Below, piece by piece: positions 18,498 to 28,101 of a stretch of DNA of 64,000 nucleotides (position 1 is the first letter of the stretch; each line of letters begins with the position of its first letter). Where the stretch lies: assembly GCF_000949255.1 (NCBI RefSeq), contig NZ_JXUW01000013.1, positions 1-64,000 of the forward strand, read 5' to 3'. The stretch is from Ferrimicrobium acidiphilum DSM 19497. GTDB lineage: Bacteria > Actinomycetota > Acidimicrobiia > Acidimicrobiales > Acidimicrobiaceae. Position numbers and translations under genes: made by a program. Under the pieces are notes generated by a model. It did not search any database and was not told where the DNA came from. It saw nothing but the letters and a program-made list of their open reading frames with translations.

Positions 18498-19331
18498 CTA
18501 ATCATCTTGGCGCCATAGCATGAAGGGTTCATCATCGGTGGACTCAGCACTGATATCATGGCCAAAAACAAACTCCTGAACTGGCCGTGGCTCGCCACTC
18601 ACTCCTCCATCACCACGTGGGTCGGACTCGCCACGCAAGTCGGACTCGCCACTCAGTGCATACCCCTCGCTTGCGTCGGCCGAATCCGCCTCCGTGCCGC
18701 GGGTGAACTCCCGATCGTCGCCGACGGCTTCTTCTACACCAACACTCGAATCCAGAGCGGTGGACGTCTGGGCAAGGAGTGCCTCAGTGGTTGGTGCATC
18801 AGCAGCCCGAACCAACGACAACAACCCACCTATCTCGTCGGTAATTTTCTGCCTGACAGCCCTATCACGGGTGACGATATTCGCCAACTGCTCTTGGCGA
18901 CGATTGAACTCTCCCTCAAGCTGGGCCAGCTCCTGCAACAAGTTCTTCCGTCGATCCTCCTCAATCAGCCTGGAGGTGGTTCGCGCCTCGCCTAGGATGC
19001 GTTCTGCCTGTCGCTGTGCCTCAGCTCGAATCTCTCGAGCTTCGCTTTCGGCATCACTTCTGAGTTGATCTGCAGCCTTTTGTGCCACAATCAACGTTCG
19101 CTGTATCACATCATCGCTAAAATCGTTCGATTTGGTTGAAACTGCTACTGTAGGGTTCGCCTTAAGCCGTGCTAACTCCTCGCGCGCCTGTGTCAACTGT
19201 GTTTCGAGAACCTCAACACCTTTTGCCACTTGCTCGAGGAATTCATCAACATCCTCTTGGTGATATCCCCTCATTCGCTCGCGGAACTCAACCTCGCGAA
19301 TTTTCTGAGCGTCGACTGCGTTTTCCTCCAC
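18498..19331 (-). CDS. divIVA: DivIVA-domain cell-pole/septum protein (Wag31-like)
   Basis: 277 aa. The N-terminus has the DivIVA membrane-binding and dimerisation domain (EVEFRERMRGYHQEDVDEFL then coiled coil VEVLETQLTQAREELARLK), followed by a long coiled coil (about residues 85-175, rich in AEREIRAEAQRQAERI-like heptads). In actinobacteria DivIVA marks curved membrane and recruits the wall-growth machinery. The last 100 residues are acidic, low-complexity and repeat-like (SGESDLRGESDPRGDGG) and likely disordered. GTG start with GGGAGGGA upstream. It is the last gene of the dcw cluster, 83 bases after yggT. Confidence 0.9.
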   Translation of the reverse strand: MEENAVDAQKIREVEFRERMRGYHQEDVDEFLEQVAKGVEVLETQLTQAREELARLKANPTVAVSTKSNDFSDDVIQRTLIVAQKAADQLRSDAESEAREIRAEAQRQAERILGEARTTSRLIEEDRRKNLLQELAQLEGEFNRRQEQLANIVTRDRAVRQKITDEIGGLLSLVRAADAPTTEALLAQTSTALDSSVGVEEAVGDDREFTRGTEADSADASEGYALSGESDLRGESDPRGDGGVSGEPRPVQEFVFGHDISAESTDDEPFMLWRQDD

Positions 19332-19414
19332 GGCGTCCCTCCCTTATGTGAGCGCATAACGCACCCAACTATCGGAATCTCCTAGCATAAGATGCCACGA
19401 AACCAGCACCGGAT

Positions 19415-19687
19415 CTAGATCCTGCTTACTATCGGAATGAGAATCAACTCGATCACCAATATAACTATCAACGGCGCAAAGTCGAAACGTATCGAGCTTC
19501 CACCAACCGACGGAATTAGCCTACGAATTGGATTCAAAACAGGCTCCGAGAGCCGTGTCAGAAAAAACCTTAACCGATCCATAGGCCCGCCAGGATTCGT
19601 AACCGGGAACCACGTCATCACCACGTAGAGCACAATGACGATAACGTAGAGCTCCAGCAGTTCGACGATGATTCCGTTAAGACCCAT
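19415..19687 (-). CDS. yggT: YggT family membrane protein
   Basis: 90-aa integral membrane protein with two hydrophobic segments (ELLELYVIVIVLYVVMTWF and IRFDFAPLIVILVIELILI) separated by the conserved loop RLSEPVLNPIRRLIPSVGG. The family accompanies sepF and divIVA in Gram-positive bacteria; its exact role in membrane or septum shape is unsettled. Its ATG overlaps the end of sepF by 11 bases. Confidence 0.9.
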   Translation of the reverse strand: MGLNGIIVELLELYVIVIVLYVVMTWFPVTNPGGPMDRLRFFLTRLSEPVLNPIRRLIPSVGGSSIRFDFAPLIVILVIELILIPIVSRI

Positions 19688-20201
19688 GCAGGCCGACTCC
19701 CTTCGCTACTGTACGCTGGCGCATCCGAAACATCTCTTCATCAGCCACTTCAACTCGAGCTGGCGAGAGGAGATAGACACTCGTACTTATCTCCTTCACC
19801 TTACCACCTAGTGCGTAGGTAAGACCTGAAGAGAAATCGATGATTCGGCGCCTCAAGTCCCGATCGACACCCTCGAGGTTGATAATAACCGGCTGATCAG
19901 ACTTCATACGATCACCGATCTCCTGCACGTCTGCGTACTTCGTCGGTAAGACAAGGTGGATCTTAGCCCGCTCCGGCTGTGGATTGAAAGGACGAAGGAC
20001 AGCAGCACGATGCTCCTGAGGGTCCTCTCGCAACTGCTCAGCCACGCTGGATCCTCCACCTGAAACCACCTGAACACGCGGCGACTGCTCGCGTCGCTCA
20101 TATGAGGGTGGAGCAGTCGACTCAAGATCGGTGACCTCTCCATCCATCTCGTCGTCCTCAGTAATCCCTAGCCATGCAAGTGCACGCTTCAATCCCGGCA
20201 T
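19677..20201 (-). CDS. sepF: Cell division protein SepF
   Basis: 174 aa. SepF links FtsZ filaments to the membrane and replaces FtsA in actinobacteria. The N-terminus (MPGLKRALAWLGITEDDE) is the amphipathic membrane-targeting helix, a linker of about 50 residues follows, and residues 80-165 are the FtsZ-binding fold (KIHLVLPTKYADVQEIGDRM, PVIINLEGVDRDLRRRIIDF, TYALGGKVKEI). GGAGGACGA precedes the ATG. Absence of ftsA in the cluster agrees with SepF being the main anchor. Confidence 0.92.
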   Translation of the reverse strand: MPGLKRALAWLGITEDDEMDGEVTDLESTAPPSYERREQSPRVQVVSGGGSSVAEQLREDPQEHRAAVLRPFNPQPERAKIHLVLPTKYADVQEIGDRMKSDQPVIINLEGVDRDLRRRIIDFSSGLTYALGGKVKEISTSVYLLSPARVEVADEEMFRMRQRTVAKGVGLHGS

Positions 20202-20242
20202 TCGTCCTCCTACCCCACTCGTTATCGCTCTATCGTAGCACG

Positions 20243-20899
20243 CTATTGACCACGTGCACCGAATAAAACACTACCTAACCGCACCATAGTAGCACCCTGA
20301 GCGACCGCCACCTGGTAATCGGCCGACATTCCCATAGAATATTCCCGAAGTCCCAAAGTCGTTCCAAGCCCAAAGACCGTCTCGAAATAATCTCGAATGC
20401 TCTCGATCGAGCCGGGCATTGCCATGCCCATTAAACCGACCACGTTCAGCCCCAGATCTCGGCTCAGCGCAAGCAGACCTGCAATCTCACTAGCGTCGGC
20501 ACCATTACGTCCCTCTGGATGTCCAGGGGGGGCCACCTGGATTAGCAGCTCACCACCGTAACCGAAATCGGCCATCATCTCAAGCTCTCGCGGCCTGGAG
20601 ACGGTCTCAATGACTGCCGCGTGTTCGCATATCGACCGAAGTCTGCGACTCTGAATCGCCCCTATGTAGTGCCAACGAACCTGAAGTCCAAGACGGTCAG
20701 CCTGAACGGCCTTGTCTGCCAGCTCGTCTGCATAGTTCTCGCCGACATCGACCAAGCCCGCCTCGGCCGCCGCAACTACCGCCTCGATTGGATGCGTCTT
20801 GGTCACCGCCACGATACGTATAGAGTCCGACCCACCACTCTTGCGTATCTCAGCCCATACATGGTCAAGACGTGCCTTGAGGTCGTCGTAGGGCGGCAT
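20243..20899 (-). CDS. yggS: YggS/PLPBP pyridoxal-phosphate homeostasis protein
   Basis: 218 aa, single-domain PLP-binding TIM-barrel protein without known enzymatic activity. The PLP Lys is in IRIVAVTKTHP (about residue 34), and VRWHYIGAIQSRRLR is the conserved HFIGxLQ region; the usual Q-x-N-K reads QSRRLR. The C-terminal SMGMSADYQVAVAQGATMVRLGSVLFG matches the phosphate-binding end. The start overlaps the pgeF stop as TGATG. Confidence 0.9.
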   Translation of the reverse strand: MPPYDDLKARLDHVWAEIRKSGGSDSIRIVAVTKTHPIEAVVAAAEAGLVDVGENYADELADKAVQADRLGLQVRWHYIGAIQSRRLRSICEHAAVIETVSRPRELEMMADFGYGGELLIQVAPPGHPEGRNGADASEIAGLLALSRDLGLNVVGLMGMAMPGSIESIRDYFETVFGLGTTLGLREYSMGMSADYQVAVAQGATMVRLGSVLFGARGQ

Positions 20900-21528
20900 C
20901 AGGAGCGACCTGCACCCACTAGCGTCAGCTGGCGCTTGTGGGTACCATCTCGGCGATATGAATAGTAAGCGTCGTTACAGAAGGTGCACTGTCCAACCGA
21001 GATAACGTCGCGCACTTGCTGTCGTGCAAGCAGACCTGATAGTGCAGACTCGAGCGATAGATTTTCGCCAACAAAGCTCTCATCACCGAAGTGTCGAGCC
21101 ACTACATATCGTTCAGGTCCGAGAAATTGATAACAACACGATCTGATATGCGGACCGATAACAGCTACGAGCCCATCACCGCCAAGACGTGCCAGCCCAG
21201 CGTCGACTACACCGGCTGTAAGTCCTCTCCAGCCTACGTGTAGGGCAACTGCATCGCCGTTACGGTTGGCAATAACGAGAGGCAGACAATCAGCAGTCGC
21301 GATACTAGCGATCTCCGAACGTCCGGCTGGTAGGTATATCCCGTCGGCCTCTACGGGTTCGGGCCCATATTTACCCTCGTCGATAGATACAACCGTTGCA
21401 CTGTGCACCTGCTTGACCGCCACCACCGGCTCCCCGCTTTTCACGATCTCTGCAGCTTGGGAGGTCTCGTCTAGCCGATCGGTGAAAACCACCCTCACGC
21501 CACTATCACGGAGCGAGAGCGCGATCAT
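20899..21528 (-). CDS. pgeF: PgeF/YlmD multicopper-like peptidoglycan editing protein
   Basis: 209 aa of the YfiH/laccase-domain family (purine nucleoside/peptidoglycan editing factor). Metal-binding residues appear in VKQVHSATVV, TADCLPLV, ALHVGWRGLTAGVVD and GPHIRSCCYQF. In E. coli the homologue removes wrongly incorporated UDP-MurNAc-L-Ser. The gene sits between ftsZ and yggS with one-base TGATG overlaps on both sides, the classic Gram-positive order. Confidence 0.9.
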   Translation of the reverse strand: MIALSLRDSGVRVVFTDRLDETSQAAEIVKSGEPVVAVKQVHSATVVSIDEGKYGPEPVEADGIYLPAGRSEIASIATADCLPLVIANRNGDAVALHVGWRGLTAGVVDAGLARLGGDGLVAVIGPHIRSCCYQFLGPERYVVARHFGDESFVGENLSLESALSGLLARQQVRDVISVGQCTFCNDAYYSYRRDGTHKRQLTLVGAGRS

Positions 21529-22640
21529 CAGCGGAGAAAGAAGGGTACGTCGCCATCATCTGGATCCTCTGGATCCGGATCGACCTCAGCGACTCTAGGT
21601 TCAGACTGCACGCCCGGAACACCAAAATCAAGGTCATCATTAGCCGGTTGTGAGACAGCTGGAGGCGTTACCCTGAGGTTGGGCGTGCCCTCACCCCAAA
21701 CATCAAAGCCTGCCGCGATGACGGTCACCTTGACCTCATCCTCCATAGCCTCGTCGATGACACTTCCCACGATAATAAGTGCATCGCTGGAAGCAGCATT
21801 TTGAATGATATTTGCCGCCTCATTGAGTTCGAAGATACCAAGATCGGTACCACCGGCAACATTGAGCAGAATGCCCTGGGCTCCATCAATAGAGGTCTCA
21901 AACAACGGCGAGGTGATCGCGTTCCGAGCGGCAGTGGTTGCTCGGTTTTCGCCACTAGCGATCCCAATACCCATGATGGCTGTACCCGCCGAGGCCATGA
22001 TCGCTCGCACATCTGCGAAGTCAGTGTTTATGACACCCGGCGTGGTTATGAGATCAGTGATACCCTTTACGCCAGAGAGTAAAATGTCATCAGCCATACG
22101 AAAAGCAGCAATCATAGATGTCTTCTCGTTGGCGATTGTGAGCAACCTATCATTTGGAATGACGATCAAGGTGTCGACATGCTCGCGCAAGCGCTCGATA
22201 CCCTCATCCGCCTGTGTAGCGCGGCGCTTGCCTTCGAACCCAAATGGGCGTGTGACCACACCAATGGTAAGAGCACCGATTCCTCTAGCGATCTCCGCGA
22301 CGACCGGCGCTCCGCCCGTCCCAGTTCCCCCACCTTCGCCAGCGGTTATAAAAACCATATCCGCACCGGTAAGCGCTTCTTGAATCTCATCCTTGTGCTC
22401 TTGGGCGGCTGAACGGCCAATATCGGGGTTAGAACCCGCACCAAGACCGCGGGTGAGCTGGCGCCCAATATCTAGACGAATGTCGGCATCACTCATCAGT
22501 AAAGCCTGAGCATCGGTGTTGATGGCGATAAACTCAACGCCCTTCAGACCAGCCTCGATCATTCGATTAACTGCGTTGCCACCACCACCGCCGACACCAA
22601 CGACCTTGATAACGGCGATGTAATTCTGCGCGTCGTTCAC
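21528..22640 (-). CDS. ftsZ: Cell division GTPase FtsZ
   Basis: 370 aa tubulin-like GTPase that forms the division ring. Motifs: [13 protein letters not shown] near residue 20, the tubulin signature [15 protein letters not shown] (about 105), and the C-terminal peptide GDVPFFLR that binds SepF. I prefer the GTG at 22640, which has GGGAGG five bases upstream, over the GTG at 22652. The variable linker (about residues 315-360) is acidic. The 107-base gap from ftsQ is the largest between coupled genes in the middle of the cluster and may hold a local promoter. Confidence 0.96.
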   Translation of the reverse strand: MNDAQNYIAVIKVVGVGGGGGNAVNRMIEAGLKGVEFIAINTDAQALLMSDADIRLDIGRQLTRGLGAGSNPDIGRSAAQEHKDEIQEALTGADMVFITAGEGGGTGTGGAPVVAEIARGIGALTIGVVTRPFGFEGKRRATQADEGIERLREHVDTLIVIPNDRLLTIANEKTSMIAAFRMADDILLSGVKGITDLITTPGVINTDFADVRAIMASAGTAIMGIGIASGENRATTAARNAITSPLFETSIDGAQGILLNVAGGTDLGIFELNEAANIIQNAASSDALIIVGSVIDEAMEDEVKVTVIAAGFDVWGEGTPNLRVTPPAVSQPANDDLDFGVPGVQSEPRVAEVDPDPEDPDDGDVPFFLR

Positions 22641-22747
22641 TTCGCCTCCCACCTCTGTTGCATCTTGGCTGGCATCACCACAAAGCCTCCACTTACCTAA
22701 ATCTCAATCACTCTCAACCTAGAGCCAAGAGGTACCTTTGAATCTGA

Positions 22748-23602
22748 CTAGCCTACACGATCGTTGAGGAGAACCGCTGGACTATTTGGGTTTATCACGT
22801 CGAGAACTGCTCTAGGCGTAGAAAATCCTAGACAGGAGCGTATCTGGGCTCGAGGCTGGCTCGCAGTCCCAAGGACACACTCCCTAGAGTCTGAGAGACG
22901 AAGAACAACGCCAATCTTGCGTACGTCATACACTGAGATCGGTGACCCCTGCTGCTCTGCTTGCTGGAGTGCAGATAGAACCGCAACAAGCGGAGCAGGG
23001 AGCCTCTCTCCTATATGTGGATGCCACTGGCATCTAAGCGATGAGGTGCTCGTCGTTATCGGGCAGACCGAAAATTTGGATCCGACATTCGGCGAATTAG
23101 AGGCAGCTACAAACCCAGCCTGTGTAAGTGCATAGCCTTGCTGCAATCGGCCCACCAAAGGCACTCGAGACAACTCGACCACCACCGAAGATGGCCAATC
23201 AATATGCAGCGCTTGCAGACGAACCTCGCCTCGGAGCTGTGGCAGATTCGCAAATGCGACTTGCACCCGACTGGCATTGATCGACCAGACATGACGGTGT
23301 AACAACATTTCGGTAAGCCGGTCATTAGCGCTCGCCCGCTGCGTCATGCTGCCACCTAGAACGAGGATCGAACGGACACGAAAAACAGGACCAACATAAC
23401 ACCAAACGGCTCCGGTCAATATCACCACCACCGCGAAGGCCACGACCACAACACGGCGACGGCCGACGCTAACTTGACGACCTGAGCGAGACCCGACCTT
23501 CCGGGCGCTACGCGGCTTAGATGAGCGCTTGGACCCTGATTTTGTCGTATTCATCGTCGGAATAACACGCCGGTGTGGTTCCTTGCGTAACTCCTTGGTC
23601 AT
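22748..23602 (-). CDS. ftsQ: Cell division protein FtsQ
   Basis: 284 aa bitopic septal protein. A very basic cytoplasmic tail (residues 1-49) leads to one membrane helix (RVVVVAFAVVVILTGAVWCYVG), then the POTRA domain (VRSILVLGGSMTQRASA ... LPQLRGEVRLQALHIDWPSSVVVELSR) and the FtsQ beta domain (VPLVGRLQQGYALTQAGFV). FtsQ recruits FtsL and FtsI to the division site. GAGGAG precedes the ATG. It lies between murB and ftsZ as expected. Confidence 0.9.
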   Translation of the reverse strand: MTKELRKEPHRRVIPTMNTTKSGSKRSSKPRSARKVGSRSGRQVSVGRRRVVVVAFAVVVILTGAVWCYVGPVFRVRSILVLGGSMTQRASANDRLTEMLLHRHVWSINASRVQVAFANLPQLRGEVRLQALHIDWPSSVVVELSRVPLVGRLQQGYALTQAGFVAASNSPNVGSKFSVCPITTSTSSLRCQWHPHIGERLPAPLVAVLSALQQAEQQGSPISVYDVRKIGVVLRLSDSRECVLGTASQPRAQIRSCLGFSTPRAVLDVINPNSPAVLLNDRVG

Positions 23603-23626
23603 GTTGGGCTCCTCACAACCTAGTAA

Positions 23627-24547
23627 CTAACTAAACCCCACTAATCTCACCTCCGACGTGAGTTCCATTCCCGTCTGGTGCTCTACACGCTCTCGCACGG
23701 TTTGCATCAGGGCGTAGACATCATCGGCCGAACCTCCCGGATCAGCCTGAATGAAATTTGCATGCTTGTCCGACACCGAAGCACTTCGGTATCGTACTCC
23801 TTTGAGTCCACACTCCTCGATCAAACGTGCTGCTGGTACGCTGACCGGATTCACGAACACCGAACCTGCGTTTTGACCACCAGGCTGATGTGCCCGTCGC
23901 CAGGCGACGATCTCATTGACCTTCATGAGCTCCACCTCTGGATCACCTGGGCCTAGCTCAAGTCGCGCCGCAAGTACCACCTGATTAGCTTGAATCGAAG
24001 ACGAACGGTAATCGAGCTGCAGCGTCTTGGCCTCGCGCCAACTGGGTGATCCCTCAGAGGCCAGATCGATGACCAGCGCCGCCTCCAAAGTCTCAGCCAG
24101 CACATGACCATGTCCACCCGCGTTCATGCGCACGGCTCCACCAACACTGCCGGGCACACCAACCGCCCAGCTGAACCCGGTGAGTCCTAACTTTGCAATT
24201 CGACGTGCCATCACCGGCAGCGGAGAGGCAGCACCAAGCTCAACCCGGTTCCCATCCTGGCTTAACCATGAGAACCCAGCACCCAAACTGATGAGCAAAC
24301 CAGAGAACCCTCGATCGGACACCAGAACGTTGGATCCACGACCAAGCACGAACATCGACAAAGTCTCCTCGCAATCTGCGAGTACAGATCCAAGCCGCTC
24401 TAGCTCCTCGACAGATGCAAGCTCCACTCCAGCTGCCGCCACACCACCAACACGATAGGTAGTCCTTGCTCCGAACGGGGCATCTTCCATGACGAAAAAG
24501 CCGACCGCCCGCAATCTATCGATCGTAGCCTGGAGGTTATGTGACAC
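23627..24547 (-). CDS. murB: UDP-N-acetylmuramate dehydrogenase
   Basis: Reduces UDP-GlcNAc-enolpyruvate to UDP-MurNAc with NADPH and FAD; cytoplasmic. 306 aa. FAD-binding residues are in TTYRVGGVAAAG, VLGRGSNVLVSDRGFSGLLI and GVPGSVGGAVRMNAGGHG; the proton-donating Ser is in GQNAGSVFVNP, and the C-terminal part ends with SDKHANFI. The GTG start lies four bases after the murC stop. Confidence 0.93.
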   Translation of the reverse strand: MSHNLQATIDRLRAVGFFVMEDAPFGARTTYRVGGVAAAGVELASVEELERLGSVLADCEETLSMFVLGRGSNVLVSDRGFSGLLISLGAGFSWLSQDGNRVELGAASPLPVMARRIAKLGLTGFSWAVGVPGSVGGAVRMNAGGHGHVLAETLEAALVIDLASEGSPSWREAKTLQLDYRSSSIQANQVVLAARLELGPGDPEVELMKVNEIVAWRRAHQPGGQNAGSVFVNPVSVPAARLIEECGLKGVRYRSASVSDKHANFIQADPGGSADDVYALMQTVRERVEHQTGMELTSEVRLVGFS

Positions 24548-24551
24548 TTAA

Positions 24552-25910
24552 TCACCACGCATCCGCTAACTCCGTGTCGAGCATGGTGATATCACCAGCT
24601 CCAAGGGTTAGACAGACATCATCGTCCTCTAGGAGCGCACGCACCATCTGAGCTAACTCATGACGCGAGGCACAGTAATACGCACGATCACCGAGAACAC
24701 GCCGCGCTGCAGCGTAGACCGCCTCTCCACTTACGCCAGGGATAGGCTCCTCGCCCGCGGCATAGACATCGGTGATAATCGCAACGTCCGCCCCGGTGAG
24801 CGCCTCACCAAGCTCCTCTGCAATCGCGAGCGTCCTCGAGTATCGGTGGGGTTGGAAGACTGCCACCACCCGACGAGCACCAAGCTGTCGGGCAGCAGCG
24901 ATAGTCGATACCAGCTCGCTCGGTAGATGGGCATAGTCATCGATGATCCTCACCGAATCAAGAATCCTCCTATGTTGGAACCGACGCGCAACCCCCAAAT
25001 AACGGCTAAGCGATGGCGCGATCTCGTCGAGAGAGACACCAAAAGCACCAATAGCAGCGATTGCTGCGGTGGCGTTCAAAATGTTGTGCAGGCCGAGCAC
25101 GGAGAGTTCAACACTTCCAAGTCTCTTTCGGTGCTCGAACAACTCAAACCCAGAACCCATAGGAGACATCGAGACATTCTTGATTTGAAACATAGCAGAC
25201 TCTGAAAATCCATAGCTTCGGCACTCCATCTGAGTCGCAAGTCGAGCCAAAAATGGATCCTCTATACAGAGCACCGGAGGAAGACGCGAGCCCAGAGCGA
25301 ACTGGGCGAAAGCCTGTTGAAGGTGATCGAAATCGCCATAGAAATCTAGGTGATCAGGCTCGACATTGGTGAGAACGCTTAGGGCGGGTTTGAGCTTCAA
25401 GAAGGTGCCATCGCTCTCGTCGGCCTCGACCACCATGAGCTCAGACGCCCCGTAGTGACCTGACGCTCCAGCCTCATTCAACTCAGCACCTATGACGTAA
25501 CTTGGGTTGTAGCCGGCTTGAGCGAGTGAAAGACCGATCATCGACGTGGTCGTGGTCTTCCCATGAGTCCCAGAGATAGCGATGACCTCACGCCCATCGG
25601 TAAGCGCCACCAAAAGCTCCGCTCTCGACACAGTGGGAACGCCATGGGAACGACTAGCGACGAGCTCTACGTTGGTCGGAGCTATCGCGCTTGAGTAAGC
25701 GACCAGCTGAGCCCCTTGGATATGGGCCCCATCATGGCCCAGGAACACATCGGCACCGAGGAGGCGAAGACGCTCCATTACTGCCGACTCCTTCAAGTCA
25801 GAGCCGGTAACCCGATAGCCAGCCTCTAGCAGTAATGAGGCGAGCGCACTCATGCCAGCACCACCGATTCCAACGACATGCACCTGGTCGACGTGCTCGA
25901 GCAAACTCAT
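24552..25910 (-). CDS. murC: UDP-N-acetylmuramate-L-alanine ligase
   Basis: Adds L-Ala to UDP-MurNAc with ATP. 452 aa, three Mur ligase domains: the UDP-binding VHVVGIGGAGMSALASLL, the P-loop AISGTHGKTTTTSMIG (about residues 110-125), metal and substrate residues in VVEADESDGTFL and VEPDHLDFYGDF, and the C-terminal domain starting at RIIDDYAHLPSEL. Its ATG overlaps the murG stop by four bases (ATGA). Confidence 0.95.
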   Translation of the reverse strand: MSLLEHVDQVHVVGIGGAGMSALASLLLEAGYRVTGSDLKESAVMERLRLLGADVFLGHDGAHIQGAQLVAYSSAIAPTNVELVASRSHGVPTVSRAELLVALTDGREVIAISGTHGKTTTTSMIGLSLAQAGYNPSYVIGAELNEAGASGHYGASELMVVEADESDGTFLKLKPALSVLTNVEPDHLDFYGDFDHLQQAFAQFALGSRLPPVLCIEDPFLARLATQMECRSYGFSESAMFQIKNVSMSPMGSGFELFEHRKRLGSVELSVLGLHNILNATAAIAAIGAFGVSLDEIAPSLSRYLGVARRFQHRRILDSVRIIDDYAHLPSELVSTIAAARQLGARRVVAVFQPHRYSRTLAIAEELGEALTGADVAIITDVYAAGEEPIPGVSGEAVYAAARRVLGDRAYYCASRHELAQMVRALLEDDDVCLTLGAGDITMLDTELADAW

Positions 25911-26998
25911 GCTTGTACCATCTCTTCCCAGATCAGTCTCGCTGCATCAGGGTGGGCCAGCCGCTTGGCCGCCAACCCCATACGAACTCGACGCGTCTCG
26001 TCTGCTATGAGCTCACCGAGGGCTGTCGCAAGCACCTGGCCCGTCAAGTTGTCATCGTCAATGACGACCGATGCGCCAGCACGTACAAAGATATCAGCAT
26101 TGCGGTTTTGGTGATCATTAGGCGAAAGTGGCAACGGTATCAAGATCGATGGCACGCCAAAAAGGGCGATCTCTGTGAGCGTGCTCGCCCCTGCCCGAGC
26201 GACGACGAGATCGGCCGCCATCAGATATCGATAGAGTCCGGAGTCGTAACCGAGTGAGTGGTAATGCTTGTTCGCCATACCCGTCCCTGTCTGCGACCGT
26301 GGCTCACCGAGCGCATTTTTTGAACCCATGCTGTGGACTATCCTAACGTGATCGTCGGATGCCAGGAGCTCAGCAGCCTCCAAGGTAGCAACATTGACGC
26401 TGCGCGCCCCCAGTGAACCCGAGGTCACCACGACAAGGATATCATCGGCGTCAAACCCCAAAGATGCGCGCACCGCCTGTCGGTCGGTTAGTTTGAGCAA
26501 CTCTCGTCTTGGAGGATTTCCAACAACAGCCGCTCGTCTCAACCACGACTTAGGCAGTGAGACCGGCCATGCCAGGAAAATCCGTGATGACCATAGACCA
26601 ACTAGGCGATTCGAACGGGTCAGGGCGGCGTTCTGTTCAAGTAGATAAGAACGTGCACCGCGCACTCGTGCTAACAACGACACCAGCGGAGTATGGAAAC
26701 CGCCAAAGCTAATCACTAGATCCGGTCGTGCCAACGATCGCAACTGGGCCAAATTGTGCGAGATAGCCACTACATTCGTCACCACGGCTGCAAAGATACC
26801 GCGCGCGCCGTGCGGCAACCCAGCGCCACGCACCCGGATGACCTCCAGGTTCAGGCCCTCAGTCACCTCATAGTCGACCTCGCGGTCGGTGGTAATGAGT
26901 ATTGGATGCACGTCGTCATCGAAAGCCTCTATCACCGACAGACCGGCATGTATGTGACCAGCGGTGCCGCCAGCCACAACCCAAACAACGCGGCTCAT
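25907..26998 (-). CDS. murG: MurG glycosyltransferase
   Basis: Transfers GlcNAc from UDP-GlcNAc to lipid I, making lipid II on the inner membrane face. 363 aa. The GT28 N-domain begins WVVAGGTAGHIHAGLSV and the donor domain contains VVTSGSLGARSVN, DLVVARAGASTLTEIALFG and PSILIPLPLSPNDHQNRNA. The ATG at 26998 has AGGAGG upstream and overlaps the ftsW stop as ATGA; the longer open frame to 27160 only reflects antisense-like overlap with ftsW. Confidence 0.95.
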   Translation of the reverse strand: MSRVVWVVAGGTAGHIHAGLSVIEAFDDDVHPILITTDREVDYEVTEGLNLEVIRVRGAGLPHGARGIFAAVVTNVVAISHNLAQLRSLARPDLVISFGGFHTPLVSLLARVRGARSYLLEQNAALTRSNRLVGLWSSRIFLAWPVSLPKSWLRRAAVVGNPPRRELLKLTDRQAVRASLGFDADDILVVVTSGSLGARSVNVATLEAAELLASDDHVRIVHSMGSKNALGEPRSQTGTGMANKHYHSLGYDSGLYRYLMAADLVVARAGASTLTEIALFGVPSILIPLPLSPNDHQNRNADIFVRAGASVVIDDDNLTGQVLATALGELIADETRRVRMGLAAKRLAHPDAARLIWEEMVQA

Positions 26999-28101
26999 GT
27001 CAACCTCCTTCTTCGGAGGATCCCACTCACCAACCCGAGTGCAGCCAAGGTAACCACGGTCGAAGAGCCCCCGGCGGAGATCAAAGGCAACGGGACGCCC
27101 GTGACCGGCAACAGCCCGATCACCGCCCCTATGTTGAGCGTCATCTGAACCAGCAGCCACACCGCTATCAAGAACGTCAGAGCACGTTCGCTAGGTTGAG
27201 TCAGCTGTTCAGAAACTCGGAAAACAGCGATCGCCAAGGATACAAGCAGTAAGAGGACCACGACCGAACCAAGAAGCCCAAAATCCTGTCCCACCACAGC
27301 AAAGATGAAATCGGTCTGAGCATTGGGCACGTACCCCCAGTTCGCCAAACCTGTGCCTAGTCCGGTCCCAAGAAAGTGACCCGAGGCGAAGGAGTTCAAC
27401 GCCTGAACCTCCTGATAGGAGTAGCTCATTCGATATTTCCATGGGTTCAGAAACGAGAGCAACCGCAATCGACGATAGTTGCTGGAGAACGCGCCTATGA
27501 TTCCAGCGAGTATGGAGCCACCGGTCACGACGGCCAATGCTCGACCTCGAACATCACCGACATAGAGTGCCGCCATCCCAAGCGAGAAGACTATCATCGC
27601 GGTCCCCATATCAGGCTCGAGGAAGATGACACCAGCCATCAGAGCGGTTACGACAATTACTGGTCCCACCAGCTGGGTCGGACGACGTTTAGCGACAAGG
27701 TTGGCCAGGAACAGCACGAGTGCGAGCTTGGCAAACTCTGAAGGCTGCACCTGAATCGGGCCAAGTTGAAACCAACGATGGGCCCCACCCACGCTGCGAC
27801 CGATACCAGGAACCATAACGGCGAGTAACATGGCAGCCGCTAACAGCAAGAAAATTGGCGACAGCTTGAGCCATACTCTCAACGGCACCGCTTGCATGAT
27901 GGCGAATGCAAGCCCCCCGATTACCAGCCAGAGAAGTTCGTGCCCGATCAACGAAGTTATTGAGCTATGAGTGGCTATGGTGGCGACATAGGCTGCAGCG
28001 ACCTCGAGTATGGCTCCTACCGCGACCAAAATCACCAGCAACCAGTAGAAGGTAGAGCGGAGTCGAATCTTGTCTACCGCGTTGCGGACATAGGTTGTCA
28101 T
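26995..28101 (-). CDS. ftsW: SEDS glycosyltransferase FtsW
   Basis: Septal peptidoglycan polymerase that works with FtsI; 368 aa with about ten membrane segments. Conserved SEDS residues are in GGAHRWFQLGPIQVQPSEFAK, FLEPDMGTAM (catalytic Asp region) and GTGLGTGLANWGYVPNAQTDFI, with the C-terminal VTGVPLPLISAGGSS. ATGA overlaps with murD upstream and murG downstream. Confidence 0.95.
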   Translation of the reverse strand: MTTYVRNAVDKIRLRSTFYWLLVILVAVGAILEVAAAYVATIATHSSITSLIGHELLWLVIGGLAFAIMQAVPLRVWLKLSPIFLLLAAAMLLAVMVPGIGRSVGGAHRWFQLGPIQVQPSEFAKLALVLFLANLVAKRRPTQLVGPVIVVTALMAGVIFLEPDMGTAMIVFSLGMAALYVGDVRGRALAVVTGGSILAGIIGAFSSNYRRLRLLSFLNPWKYRMSYSYQEVQALNSFASGHFLGTGLGTGLANWGYVPNAQTDFIFAVVGQDFGLLGSVVVLLLLVSLAIAVFRVSEQLTQPSERALTFLIAVWLLVQMTLNIGAVIGLLPVTGVPLPLISAGGSSTVVTLAALGLVSGILRRRRLT